The notes: generated by a model from the sequence alone, not told the origin. A stretch of 64,000 bases of DNA from Oceanospirillaceae bacterium (GCA_013215375.1 JABSRB010000022.1:1-64000); one strand, 5' to 3'. Counted from the stretch's first letter, positions 35,633-45,150 are shown. Translations and numbers: made by a program.

Positions 35633-37909
35633 ATGGTAAAGGTAAGAGACGATCATCCAGTGCACGATGATGGCTCAGTCGATATAACGTTGTGGATCTC
35701 AATGATTGAGGACCAAATCACCTTACAGAATCCCGATATTTTGTATCGGGCGTGTGTATTGGCCAGAGATATTTATGAAGAGCATAAAGCCGTCGCCGAT
35801 GACTGGAGCGAGTACGGTAATGGCAGCTTCCTGATTGGTTTAGAAATGGCGCAAATTCTCTCTGAGTTAAAACAGGGAGAAAATTCCATCATTGCAGCGG
35901 TGTTATATCGCTCGGTCAGGGAAAAGAAGCTTAGTATTCACGAAGTCAGAAAAGCCTTTGGCAAAAAAATTAGTACTTGTATCGAGGGTGTGTTGCAGAT
36001 GGCTGCGCTCGGAAGTCGAGTGAATCCACGTACCGCTAATACAGTATTGGGCTCTGAAGCTCCCCAAGTAGATACTGTGCGCAAGATGTTAGTGGCGATG
36101 ATTGATGATGTTAGTGTCGCTTTGATTAAGATCGCTGAGCGTACTTGTGCTATCCGTAATGTTAAAAATGCCGATAGAATGAAACGTTATTTGGTCGCCA
36201 GAGAAGTGTTTGACATCTATGCGCCTCTCGCTCATAGGCTTGGCATAGGACATATTAAATGGGAGTTAGAAGATCTTTCGTTTCGCTATTTAAAGCCCAA
36301 TGACTACAAAACCATCGCCAAAATGTTGGATGGTAAACGTATCGAGCGCCAAGAGTTTATCGACACAGCGGTTGATACTGTCAGTGAGAAATTAAGAGAG
36401 CAAAATATTGAGCCCGATGTGCAGGGACGGGCCAAGCATATTTACAGCATCTGGCGTAAAATGCAGCGCAAAAATATCGAATTTTCTCAAGTATATGACA
36501 TGCGTGCAGTTAGGGTATTAGTGCCCAACGTCCGAGATTGTTATGCCGCCCTAGGTGTGGTGCATGGTATCTGGCGAAATATTCCTCATGAATTTGATGA
36601 TTATATTGCCTCACCCAAACCCAATGGTTATCGCTCATTGCACACTGCTGTGTTTGGTCCTGAAGGAAAAATATTAGAAATTCAGATTCGCACCCCAGAA
36701 ATGCACGAAGAGGCGGAGTTGGGAGTGTGTGCGCACCACGTCTATAAAGGCACAGATACCGGCGCTGATAACGACTCTTACGAAGATAAAATCACTTGGT
36801 TAAGACAAGTGCTTGAGTGGCATGAAGATTTAGGGGAAGCTGAAGGGCTTGCTGATATTTTAAGATCGGATGTTGTCCAAGACAGGCTGTATTTATTTAC
36901 TCCAGATGGACATGTTATTGATATGCAAAGCGGTTCTACTGCGGTAGATTTTGCCTATCGAGTACATACAGAAATTGGTCATCGCTGTTGTGGTGCCAAG
37001 GTCAATGGTCGAATTATTCCGTTAAATACGCCTTTGAAAACAGGCGACCAAGTTGAAATTTTAACAGGTTCCGAACAGCGTCCCCGTAGAGATTGGCTAA
37101 ACAGTAATTTAGGGTTCGTCACAACATCCAAAGCGCGCGCTAAAGTGGCCCATTGGTTTAAGCTGCAAGATAAAGATAAAAACACTCAAGCTGGTAGAAA
37201 TATTATCGAGCGAGAATTTACTCGTCTGGCAATTAATTCTAATGATGTCGATCTCAAACAAGTCGCGCGCACTGTCAACTATCAGCAAGTTAATGATATG
37301 TATGCCGCGTTGGGAGCTGGAGACGTTCGGTTATCGCAGATACTGAATGCCGCTCAATCCCAGCTGGGTGAGAAAGGCACTGAAGATCAGCTGCCATTAG
37401 CCTTAACTAGTGGTGTCAAACATCAAGATAAGTCTGCGCAAAATTCTGGTATCAGTATTCTTGGCGTCGGTAACTTGCTGACGAATATCGCCTCTTGTTG
37501 TCAGCCAGTTCCTGGTGATTTAATCAATGGTTATATCACTCAAGGAAGAGGGGTGTCGGTGCACCGTGATGATTGCTCAAATTTATTGACGTTACGTGCA
37601 AATGATCCTGTCAGAGTAGTACCGGTTGAGTGGGGCGAGAAAGATGAGCGAACCTTCCCTGTAGATGTGGCAATTATAGCTTACGATAGATCCGGCTTAC
37701 TGAGAGACTTGATGAACGTCTTTGCCAATGAACAGTGCAATGTGATATCTGCTAATACCTTAACTGATCGACAAAATAGTACGGCTGAGTTCTTTTTTAC
37801 CATTGAAGTATCACGTCTTGAGAGTTTAGGACGCATTATGGATAAGATTAACCAAGTGCCAAATGTGATTAATATTAAACGTAATCGTAATCGTAATATA
37901 AAAAGTTAG
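35633..37909 (+). CDS. relA: GTP pyrophosphokinase (ppGpp synthetase I)
   Basis: A 758-residue RelA. The N-terminal hydrolase-like domain lacks the metal-binding HD pair (VLYRSVREKK where hydrolases have LLHD), so it should be synthetase-only. The synthetase domain carries DDYIASPKPNGYRSLHTAVFG and EIQIRTPEMHEEAELGVCAHH. A TGS domain (YLFTPDGHVIDMQSGSTAVDFAY), a cysteine-containing region (ASCCQPVPGD) and a C-terminal ACT domain follow. It makes (p)ppGpp on ribosomes with uncharged tRNA. mazG follows after nine bases. Confidence 0.96.
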   Translation: MVKVRDDHPVHDDGSVDITLWISMIEDQITLQNPDILYRACVLARDIYEEHKAVADDWSEYGNGSFLIGLEMAQILSELKQGENSIIAAVLYRSVREKKLSIHEVRKAFGKKISTCIEGVLQMAALGSRVNPRTANTVLGSEAPQVDTVRKMLVAMIDDVSVALIKIAERTCAIRNVKNADRMKRYLVAREVFDIYAPLAHRLGIGHIKWELEDLSFRYLKPNDYKTIAKMLDGKRIERQEFIDTAVDTVSEKLREQNIEPDVQGRAKHIYSIWRKMQRKNIEFSQVYDMRAVRVLVPNVRDCYAALGVVHGIWRNIPHEFDDYIASPKPNGYRSLHTAVFGPEGKILEIQIRTPEMHEEAELGVCAHHVYKGTDTGADNDSYEDKITWLRQVLEWHEDLGEAEGLADILRSDVVQDRLYLFTPDGHVIDMQSGSTAVDFAYRVHTEIGHRCCGAKVNGRIIPLNTPLKTGDQVEILTGSEQRPRRDWLNSNLGFVTTSKARAKVAHWFKLQDKDKNTQAGRNIIEREFTRLAINSNDVDLKQVARTVNYQQVNDMYAALGAGDVRLSQILNAAQSQLGEKGTEDQLPLALTSGVKHQDKSAQNSGISILGVGNLLTNIASCCQPVPGDLINGYITQGRGVSVHRDDCSNLLTLRANDPVRVVPVEWGEKDERTFPVDVAIIAYDRSGLLRDLMNVFANEQCNVISANTLTDRQNSTAEFFFTIEVSRLESLGRIMDKINQVPNVINIKRNRNRNIKS

Positions 37910-37918
37910 GGTGAGTCG

Positions 37919-38746
37919 TTGAGCACAGTAAAATACAACACTGATGATTTGATTTATCTGATGCAGCGCTTGAGAGAGCCTGAATTTGGTTGTCCTTGGG
38001 ATATTAAGCAAGACTTTTCCAGTATTATCCCTTTCACTTTAGAAGAGTGTTACGAGGTAATAGACACCATTGAGCACAAAGATTGGCCACACTTGAGTGA
38101 GGAACTGGGCGATCTATTGTTTCAAATTATTTTTTATTCGCAGTTAGCGGCTGAAGAGCAGTTGTTCGATTTTTCAGATGTCGTAGATATTTTAGTGACT
38201 AAGCTGATTCGCCGACACCCCCATGTATTTCCCAATCAAGAGTTGACCGCTAGAATTCAAAGCCAGCTGAGTGACGCGCAAATTGCTGAAAGCTGGGATG
38301 CTATCAAAAAGCGCGAGAGAGCTGAAAAAAGTACGACAAAAAGGTGTGCTGATAAATTACTTGATGATATCCCAAAAGCGCTTCCTGCTTTATTAAGGGC
38401 TGAAAAATTACAGAAAAGAGCATCATCTGTAGGTTTTGATTGGGACGATTTAATTCCGGTAATAGAAAAAATAGAAGAGGAGCTGGCCGAACTGAAAGAG
38501 GCGGTTGCCAGTGGCGATAGAGCCCATATTAAAGATGAGATGGGCGATGTTTTATTTGCCCAAGTCAATTTAGCGCGCCACTTGAAGGTCAATCCCGAAG
38601 AGGCATTGCGTGGTACTAATGAAAAATTTTATCGACGTTTTAGTTATGTTGAAGAACAAGTCATTAACAGTGATAAAAAATGGCATGAATACCAGCTTCC
38701 TGAGCTTGATTGTTATTGGGATGAAGCAAAAAAGCGTGGATTGTAG
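37919..38746 (+). CDS. mazG: Nucleoside triphosphate pyrophosphohydrolase MazG
   Basis: A 275-residue protein with two MazG repeats. The first has LREPEFGCPWDIKQDFSSI and LEECYEVIDTIEHKD, with the acidic HLSEELGDLLFQIIFYS metal site. The second has KIEEELAELKEAV and IKDEMGDVLFAQVNLARHL. It hydrolyses NTPs, including non-canonical ones, and can lower ppGpp, which fits its place nine bases after relA. The start is a TTG with AGGGTGAG upstream. Confidence 0.94.
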   Translation: MSTVKYNTDDLIYLMQRLREPEFGCPWDIKQDFSSIIPFTLEECYEVIDTIEHKDWPHLSEELGDLLFQIIFYSQLAAEEQLFDFSDVVDILVTKLIRRHPHVFPNQELTARIQSQLSDAQIAESWDAIKKRERAEKSTTKRCADKLLDDIPKALPALLRAEKLQKRASSVGFDWDDLIPVIEKIEEELAELKEAVASGDRAHIKDEMGDVLFAQVNLARHLKVNPEEALRGTNEKFYRRFSYVEEQVINSDKKWHEYQLPELDCYWDEAKKRGL

Positions 38747-38859
38747 ACAATATAGGGATTAAATACTAAAAAAGGTTGAGTCCGATAGCGCTTTAGATTA
38801 ATCTCGGCTGCCACATTGTATTTAATAAAACTGTCACTTATCTATGCTTTAACGGTTAG

Positions 38860-39017
38860 GAGCTTGACCGAGAATAGCGATCGTAGCGAGAGCGAGACTA
38901 TTTGAGGATAAATTAGTGCTCGTTTAAGGAGAATAGCGTGCTATTTAACGAAAATGAGCGTTAATTTAAACCGGATAGACTTGGTCGCAGCAGATTAGTC
39001 TGTTCTTGGTCAGGCTC
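38860..39017. repeat. Repeat family B, solo copy between mazG and adk
   Basis: The inverted ends GAGCTTGACCGAGAA and TTCTTGGTCAGGCTC enclose a middle that matches the copy at 40040 (GCGATCGTAGCGAGAGC, GAATAGCGTGCTATTTAACG, GACTTGGTCGCAG). It is the main content of the 490-base gap between mazG and adk. In the rest of that gap I see no gene. Confidence 0.85.
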
Positions 39018-39187
39018 TTTGATACATTTTTATTAAGTACTAGAGGCCTTGCATAATATACAGCTCAGCGCAGTTGTCATGTAAAAGCCACTTATAATGA
39101 TTATTCAAATTGCTACTATAGTCCTATGGTGGATAGTCTGAAATGGCTTATCCTATAACCATCAGCAGCTATTTATCTTGTCCGTGA

Positions 39188-39898
<711 letters not shown>

Positions 39899-39913
39899 GC
39901 ACTATAATGCATG

Positions 39914-39940
39914 AAAAAGCCGCCTAGAGCGGCTTTTTTT
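39914..39940 (+). terminator. Terminator of adk
   Basis: AAAAAGCCGC pairs with GCGGCTTTTT around CTAGA, with seven T at the end. Confidence 0.92.
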
Positions 39941-39950
39941 ATGGGTTTTA

Positions 39951-40265
39951 ATAGAGATGAATTAGGCGGAGCCTAAATCATCAAGGGTTTAATTCCCTGG
40001 CCCTCGGGGCGTGAGCTTGTAAGAACCAAAAGAAACTAGGAGGCTGTCCGAGAGCTGCGATCGTAGCGAGAGCAAGACTATTTGAGGCAAAATTAGCGGT
40101 AATTTGAGGCGAATAGCGTGCTATTTAACGAAATTTAACGTTAATTTTAACCAAATAGACTTGGTCGCAGTAGATTAGTCTGTTCTCGGACAGCCTCCTA
40201 GCAATACCCCGCATCCGTAAGTGAAGACTCGCGACGTGAGAGGGCTTGCCCCGGGGATCTTTATT
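39951..40265 (+). repeat. Repeat family A, copy 3 (split by a complete family B element)
   Basis: It begins GAGATGAATTAGGCGGAGCC and ends GCCCCGGGGATCTTTATT. Apart from the insertion at 40036-40201 it matches copy 1 (22651) closely, including GGGGCGTGAGCTTGTAAGAA and CCGCATCCGTAAGTGAA. It occupies most of the gap between adk and hemH. Confidence 0.88.
40036..40201. mobile_element. Repeat family B, complete MITE-like copy with CTAG duplication
   Basis: The inverted ends GAGGCTGTCCGAGA (40040-40053) and TCTCGGACAGCCTC (40184-40197) match over all 14 bases. The element is flanked by CTAG on both sides (40036-40039 and 40198-40201). Copy 1 of repeat A has a single CTAG at the equivalent site. 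The 158-base interior has no coding frame but has its own inverted segments (GCGATCG...CTATTT against AAATAGAC...GTCGCAG). This is the size and form of a non-autonomous miniature transposable element; no matching transposase is in the window. Confidence 0.8.
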
Positions 40266-40354
40266 AATTTCTGAAAAACTTGAAACCTGCTACATTTACG
40301 TACTAATAATAACTCTAGTTTATAAAAATTAGCTAGGCAAGACGAGCAGTAGTA

Positions 40355-41386
40355 ATGTCTAAAATAGAGAAAACAGCGATAATATTAGTTAATATAGGCA
40401 CGCCCGATAAGCCTGATACTAAGTCAGTTGCAGCGTTTTTGGGGGAGTTCCTCGCTGATACTCGCGTTATTGAGGGAACAGGACTTAGGCGCTGGTTGTG
40501 GCTTTTTATTCTCAAGTTTATCGTGTTGCAAACTAGGCCTAAAAAAGTAGCCAAACTGTATAAGCAGATATGGCAGCAAGATTCCCCTATGCGCAATATT
40601 TTAAATAAACAGGTAGCAGCGCTGCAAAAAAACTTGGACGATCAATATAAAGTACCTGCAAAAGTGTATGGGAGCATGACATACGGCGCGAAAAATTTAA
40701 CGTATTTACTCGATCAGCTACAGGGGGAGGGATACCAACAGGTATTTGTCATACCCATGTTCCCACAGTATTCGGCGACATCAACAGGTGCTGTGTATGA
40801 TAAAGTGGCCTGTTTTCAAAAGCGGGCGCGCGAAGTTTTAGATGTACGGATTTTAAAGTCATATTATAATGATGTAAATTTCATTAAAGCATTAACGCAG
40901 TCATTAGAGAGCCATTGGCACAGACAACCTGCGGCAGACAAGACCATTTTTTCCTACCATGGCATTCCTCAGCAGTACGCGGATGCGGGTGATCCGTACC
41001 AGCAACACTGTCTGCAGACAACAGAATTAGTAAAAACTGAAATTCGCAAAGGTGAGTTTGCAGCTCAAGCGGAAAATATCACTAGTACATTCCAATCTCG
41101 TTTTGGGGTGACTCAATGGATAAAACCTTATACCGATAAATATTTATTACAGTTAGGGAATGAAAAAGTAACGGCTGTTGATGTTATTTGCCCGGCTTTC
41201 TCCGCAGATTGCCTAGAGACTTTAGAGGAGATAGCGCAAACGAATAAAGCGCTATTTATTGAAAGCGGTGGTCAACAATACCGCTATATAGAAGCATTGA
41301 ATGATAATCCGTTGTTTATTGAATGCCTGTTTAAGATTGTGCAACAACAAGCCGGTGATTGGCTGGGAGATAAAATTGAATCCTGA
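40355..41386 (+). CDS. hemH: Ferrochelatase
   Basis: A 343-residue enzyme that inserts Fe2+ into protoporphyrin IX, the last step of haem synthesis. It has AIILVNIGTPDKPD at the N-terminus, the metal-site region IFSYHGIPQQYADAGDPYQ with the conserved His, TSTFQSRFGVTQWIKPYTD, and CPAFSADCLETLEEI near the C-terminus. No haem gene is adjacent. Its last 11 bases overlap the start of rlmB, so the two are translationally coupled. Confidence 0.95.
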   Translation: MSKIEKTAIILVNIGTPDKPDTKSVAAFLGEFLADTRVIEGTGLRRWLWLFILKFIVLQTRPKKVAKLYKQIWQQDSPMRNILNKQVAALQKNLDDQYKVPAKVYGSMTYGAKNLTYLLDQLQGEGYQQVFVIPMFPQYSATSTGAVYDKVACFQKRAREVLDVRILKSYYNDVNFIKALTQSLESHWHRQPAADKTIFSYHGIPQQYADAGDPYQQHCLQTTELVKTEIRKGEFAAQAENITSTFQSRFGVTQWIKPYTDKYLLQLGNEKVTAVDVICPAFSADCLETLEEIAQTNKALFIESGGQQYRYIEALNDNPLFIECLFKIVQQQAGDWLGDKIES

Positions 41387-42122
41387 TGTTATTTTTGGTT
41401 TTCACGCAGTGAAAACAACCTTGAAACATGACGCTACGCGTATAAAAAAGCTGCTAGTTATTGCAGAGCGTAAAGATGAGCGTATTGGTGAGGTTATCGA
41501 GAGCGCTAAAGCGCTTAATATTCCTATTGAGCGCTGTAATCGTAAGCTATTAGATGAATGCACTGGTAGAGGAACTCATCAGGGCGTGGCACTAGAGTGT
41601 GAGCCAATCCAAGCTAAAAATGAGGCTTATTTAGATAAATTATTAGATAATTTATCGGAGCCCGCTTTTTTGTTAGTGCTCGATGGGGTGACTGATACAC
41701 ACAATCTAGGAGCCTGTATTCGCAGTGCAGATGCCGCGGGTATTCACGCTGTAATAGCACCAAAAAACAATTCGGCACCATTAAATGCCACTGTTGCGAA
41801 AGTGGCTTGCGGCGCGGTTAATGTTGTTCCCTATGTTCAAGTCACTAATCTTGCAAGGACATTACAGCAGTTGCAGCAACGCGGAATATGGCTTGCGGGT
41901 ACATCTGGAGATGCGGAGCAAGACGTCTACCAGGCAAACTTGGTGGGCCCGTTGGCTATTGTCATGGGAGCTGAAGGAAAGGGGATGCGCAGACTCACTC
42001 AAGAGAACTGTGACTTTTTACTGAAAATTCCGATGGCGGGAGAAGTGAGTAGTTTGAATGTCTCGGTCGCGGCAGGTGTCTGTTTGTTTGAGGCGGTTAG
42101 ACAGCGCAGCCATACAAAATAA
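41376..42122 (+). CDS. rlmB: 23S rRNA (guanosine-2251-2'-O)-methyltransferase
   Basis: A 248-residue SpoU-class (SPOUT) methyltransferase. An N-terminal substrate-binding domain (VIFGFHAVKTTL; CTGRGTHQGVALE) is followed by the knotted catalytic domain with LDGVTDTHNLGACIRSADAAG, VMGAEGKGMRRLT and SLNVSVAAGV. I choose TTG 41376, which has GGGAGA six bases upstream and gives the standard family N-terminus; the longer frame from 41301 reads hemH sequence out of frame. A terminator structure lies just after it. Confidence 0.94.
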   Translation: MNPDVIFGFHAVKTTLKHDATRIKKLLVIAERKDERIGEVIESAKALNIPIERCNRKLLDECTGRGTHQGVALECEPIQAKNEAYLDKLLDNLSEPAFLLVLDGVTDTHNLGACIRSADAAGIHAVIAPKNNSAPLNATVAKVACGAVNVVPYVQVTNLARTLQQLQQRGIWLAGTSGDAEQDVYQANLVGPLAIVMGAEGKGMRRLTQENCDFLLKIPMAGEVSSLNVSVAAGVCLFEAVRQRSHTK

Positions 42123-42159
42123 AAAGAACAGCCCCATCTAGCTTGGCTAGGTAGGGCTG
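42116..42159 (-). terminator. Terminator of the repeat lipoprotein gene
   Basis: Read on the minus strand, CAGCCC and the inner CCTAGC pair with GCTAG and GGGCTG and are followed by TTCTTTTTATTTT. The T-run overlaps the end of rlmB. On the plus strand the hairpin has no T-run. Confidence 0.75.
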
Positions 42160-42196
42160 AATTATAACTTCTTATCAAATTTTGGTGACTCAGTTT

Positions 42197-43240
42197 TTAC
42201 TGAGAGACACCTAGCTTTCTTAAAGTAGCAATCGTCAGCTGACCAGAAGCTAAGCCATTGGCTTTCTGATAGCCATTAACAGCCGCTAATGTTTCTCTTC
42301 CCAAAATGCCATCGATTGGACCTGGATTATAGTTCTCAGCCTTAAGCGCGCGCTGTAAGCGTCTGACAACATCACCATTGGTGTTTGTTTCACACAAAAT
42401 TGAGCGCCACTCTAACTGCGAACTCTGCACCATGACACGCTGTGAGATGGTCTGAGTTTTTCCTGGGATATCTATGGTGCGCTGTACAGCAGGTTGCGAA
42501 ATTTTGTGGATGTGGATTTCTTTGTAAATAGCAGGTACTGCGACTTCACGGGTAGTAGCTGCTTGATCTACGACACGACGCGTGATGGTTTTAGTCTTAG
42601 CAGGTACTTCAACACTTCTAACGCTAGCGGGTTGGTCGATAATGCGTTTGGTGATGGTTTTGTATTCTGCAGGCACTTCAACAAGACACATAATCTCGCC
42701 AGTGATTGAATCAATCTTTTGGATAGGGCCTTTGCCTTTTTTCCACTCAGTACGGGCAGGTTTAACCATAACCTTTTCCGTGACTGTTCTAAAAGTCGCT
42801 GCCGTTTTGATTAAGCGCTGTGATGCTTCATGTACGACAATAGTTTCAGTCACTGTTTTAAAAGTGGCGGGGATGACCACTAATTTAGTGCTGGCGGCTT
42901 GAATGGCAATGCGCTGATTAGCATGAACATATTCAGCTTTTGTCGTTTCAATGCGCTGTGATGGCGCCATTGTCTCAATGGTTTGAGATCTTGTCTCGTA
43001 TCTAGCAGGGGTTAGAACTCTTGCATAACACTCGCCCGCTTTCGGGTTGGGTGGAGTAAGTCCTTGCGAGCTTCCAGATGACCTTAAGCGATCTAGTTCC
43101 GCCTCTAGTTGTGCAATTCTGTCTAGGTCGTCATCTAGTGCGTTAGTGGTGTTTCCATTGCCTAGATTTAAGTTGGCGCAACCACTGAGTATGGAGACAC
43201 TCAATGCTGCTATAGCAAAACCAGTTGATTTCAATTTCAT
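42197..43240 (-). CDS. Lipoprotein with eight 23-residue repeats and a peptidoglycan-binding domain
   Basis: A 347-residue protein. The lipobox LSGC lies at the end of the signal peptide, so it should be an outer- or inner-membrane lipoprotein. A short coiled-coil stretch (DDDLDRIAQLEAELDRLRSS) follows. Then come eight units with a strict period of about 23 residues of the form PAxYKTxTxRIxxQPASxR, in two sets of four. Each set starts with GE..C...PA.Y and closes with an EW segment. The last 65 residues are a PG_binding_1 domain (RRLQRALKAENYNPGPIDG; ETLAAVNGYQKANGLASG). Similar repeats occur in OmpA-domain proteins. The likely role is anchoring or spacing between membrane and peptidoglycan. 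Confidence 0.85.
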   Translation of the reverse strand: MKLKSTGFAIAALSVSILSGCANLNLGNGNTTNALDDDLDRIAQLEAELDRLRSSGSSQGLTPPNPKAGECYARVLTPARYETRSQTIETMAPSQRIETTKAEYVHANQRIAIQAASTKLVVIPATFKTVTETIVVHEASQRLIKTAATFRTVTEKVMVKPARTEWKKGKGPIQKIDSITGEIMCLVEVPAEYKTITKRIIDQPASVRSVEVPAKTKTITRRVVDQAATTREVAVPAIYKEIHIHKISQPAVQRTIDIPGKTQTISQRVMVQSSQLEWRSILCETNTNGDVVRRLQRALKAENYNPGPIDGILGRETLAAVNGYQKANGLASGQLTIATLRKLGVSQ

Positions 43241-43463
43241 ATATATTCCTTGTTTTTAATAGTTTATGCAGTATTTATTAGAGCAAAAAATTCTAACCGC
43301 CAATATGATAACAAAAATTAAGACTATATTAATTAATTTGTCGTACATATTCGTTAAAAAAAGGATATTTATAAAAGACCGGAAAAAGCCAGCAGAGTTC
43401 CGTTGGTTTGCTACTGGCTTTATTTTGTATTCATAGAGAGGGTTAAAACGAGAGAGTGAATGA

Positions 43464-43790
43464 CTAGAGTTTTTTACCGCCGAGCAAATGTAAATGTATA
43501 TGATAGACTTCTTGGCCACCGTCATCATTACAATTAAATACAGTGCGGTAACCGCTTTGCGCGATGTTGAATTGCTCCGCTAGCGTACTGGCGGTTTTAA
43601 CTAACCTTCCCACTAGCTCAATGTCTTGTTCTGTCACATCGTTTAAAGTGCAAATGTGTTTTTTAGGGACGATTAATAAATGGATAGGGGCTTTCGGATT
43701 GATATCGTTAAACGCGATCATATGATCGTCTTCGTATTGTATGGTCGCGGGTATTTCACGCTTAATTATTTTACAAAAAAGGCAATCCAT
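43464..43790 (-). CDS. hinT: HIT-family nucleotide hydrolase
   Basis: A 108-residue histidine-triad protein. CLFCKIIKREIPA is the N-terminal motif, and YHIHLHLLGGKKL at the C-terminus contains the HxHxHxx active site. Members hydrolyse AMP-lysine and other adenosine phosphoramidates. It is a single gene. The 220 bases between it and the repeat lipoprotein gene contain a GCCAGTAGC-type inverted repeat near 43390 but no gene that I can support. Confidence 0.95.
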   Translation of the reverse strand: MDCLFCKIIKREIPATIQYEDDHMIAFNDINPKAPIHLLIVPKKHICTLNDVTEQDIELVGRLVKTASTLAEQFNIAQSGYRTVFNCNDDGGQEVYHIHLHLLGGKKL

Positions 43791-43877
43791 ATTTTCATCT
43801 CTATCTTTAAGTTATGGGTAATTGTGTGTAGATGTACCTTAGTATAACGTGATTTATAACAAAAAAGTTTACTGCTG

Positions 43878-45050
43878 TTAGTCAGTGAGTAAAGGTTTGT
43901 GCAATTTATTAAGGCCTATACAGCACATGCCAATGATGAGCCCCCAAAAAGCGGAGCCGATTGAGAAAAACTCAATACCCGAAATAGTAACCAGTAGCGT
44001 AATCAGTGCCGCTTCACGCTCATAAGACTCCGCTAACGCGTTGTTGAGGCTTTTTCCCAAGGTGCCAAGCAATGCTAAACCTGCAATAACCATGATCAGT
44101 GCTTTGGGCAGCATTATAAACAAGCTGACCACACTCGCACCAAAGATGCCGATCAAAATATAAAATAGTCCTGTGCAAATGCCTGCTTTATAACGTGTGT
44201 TTTTATCCGCGTCAGCTTCTTCTGAGCAGCAAATCGCCGCCGTAATCGCTGCTAAATTGTAAGAGAATCCACCAAGGGGTGCCATGATCATGGTTATTGC
44301 GCCAGTGATTCCCAGTGCTGCAGACATGGGGGGATTGTATCCAGCAGCTTTTAAGGTGGCGGCCCCAGGTACGTTTTGAGAGCTCATGGTAACAATAAAA
44401 AGGGGGATAGAAATGCTGATAAAACTCGCCAGAGAAAAGCTTGGGGATACCCATATTGGACTGGCAAACTTAAGGGTAAAGCCTTGAGCATCTATTAGAC
44501 CTTGCCAATAGCTAAATAGCAGTCCGATGCTTAAGATAAAGGGGATAGTAAAGTTCTTGAGCAGTGGTTTAGCAAGAAGATAACCGACTCCCATAACACA
44601 GACTAATAACAGTGAATCCTGCATAGAGGAAAATATATTAAGCCCAAATTGGAACAATATGCCCGCTAACATGGCGTTGGCAATTGAGTTGGGAATTAAA
44701 TGTTGCAGCTTTTCGAACCAGCCAGTCACTCCGCAGATTAAAATAAGCAAGCCACAGAGTATAAAACTGCCAATTGCCTGCTCCATACTAACTCCCTCTA
44801 AGGAGGTAACTAATAGTGCTGCGCCGGGAGTAGACCAAGCGGTAATGATGGGCATTTTGAAGCGAAAAGATAACAAAATTGAAGAGAAGCCTAAACCGAC
44901 ACCCAGTGCCAGCATCCAGCTATTGAGTTGAGCTTGACTAGCACCCAGAGACTGCGCGGCCTGAAAAATGATAGCTACACTGCTGGTGTAACCAACAAGT
45001 ACCGCAATAAATCCGCTACTGATATGGCTCAATTTAATCATCTTCATCAA
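43878..45050 (-). CDS. benE: BenE-family benzoate/proton symporter
   Basis: A 390-residue membrane protein with about 12 hydrophobic segments. ISSGFIAVLVGYTSSVAIIFQAAQ, MPIITAWSTPGAALL, LIPNSIANAMLAGILFQFG and MAPLGGFSYNLAAITAAICC are BenE signatures. BenE proteins import aromatic acids, but no benzoate-degradation gene is nearby, so the substrate is uncertain. The gene is divergent from an XRE-cupin regulator, and the space between them contains two matching palindromes. Starts at 45050, 45047 or 45041 are all possible. Confidence 0.92.
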   Translation of the reverse strand: MMKMIKLSHISSGFIAVLVGYTSSVAIIFQAAQSLGASQAQLNSWMLALGVGLGFSSILLSFRFKMPIITAWSTPGAALLVTSLEGVSMEQAIGSFILCGLLILICGVTGWFEKLQHLIPNSIANAMLAGILFQFGLNIFSSMQDSLLLVCVMGVGYLLAKPLLKNFTIPFILSIGLLFSYWQGLIDAQGFTLKFASPIWVSPSFSLASFISISIPLFIVTMSSQNVPGAATLKAAGYNPPMSAALGITGAITMIMAPLGGFSYNLAAITAAICCSEEADADKNTRYKAGICTGLFYILIGIFGASVVSLFIMLPKALIMVIAGLALLGTLGKSLNNALAESYEREAALITLLVTISGIEFFSIGSAFWGLIIGMCCIGLNKLHKPLLTD

Positions 45051-45061
45051 AGCTCTCGTAT

Positions 45062-45146
45062 TTGTTGTTCGCTAAAAGAGGCGCTATAATTAGCGTCGTG
45101 CGTTATAGCGCACAATGCAAGACTAACACTGTGCGTTATAACGCAC
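45062..45146 (+). promoter_or_regulatory. Promoter and paired palindromic operators between benE and the XRE-cupin gene
   Basis: GTGCGTTATAGCGCAC (45098-45113, one mismatch) and GTGCGTTATAACGCAC (45131-45146, perfect) are 16-base palindromes with centres 33 bases apart, about three helical turns. TTGTTG (45062) and TATAAT (45085) with a 17-base spacer make a good plus-strand promoter just before palindrome 1. A weaker minus-strand pair (TTGTGC, TAATTA) would place palindrome 1 in the benE promoter spacer. The obvious binder is the XRE-cupin protein, by inference. Confidence 0.75.
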
Positions 45147-45150
45147 AACA

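Noticed and set aside
43256-43528. A 90-codon minus-strand frame overlapping the end of hinT
   Set aside because: It overlaps hinT in another frame, has no good start and reads as AT-rich non-coding DNA.
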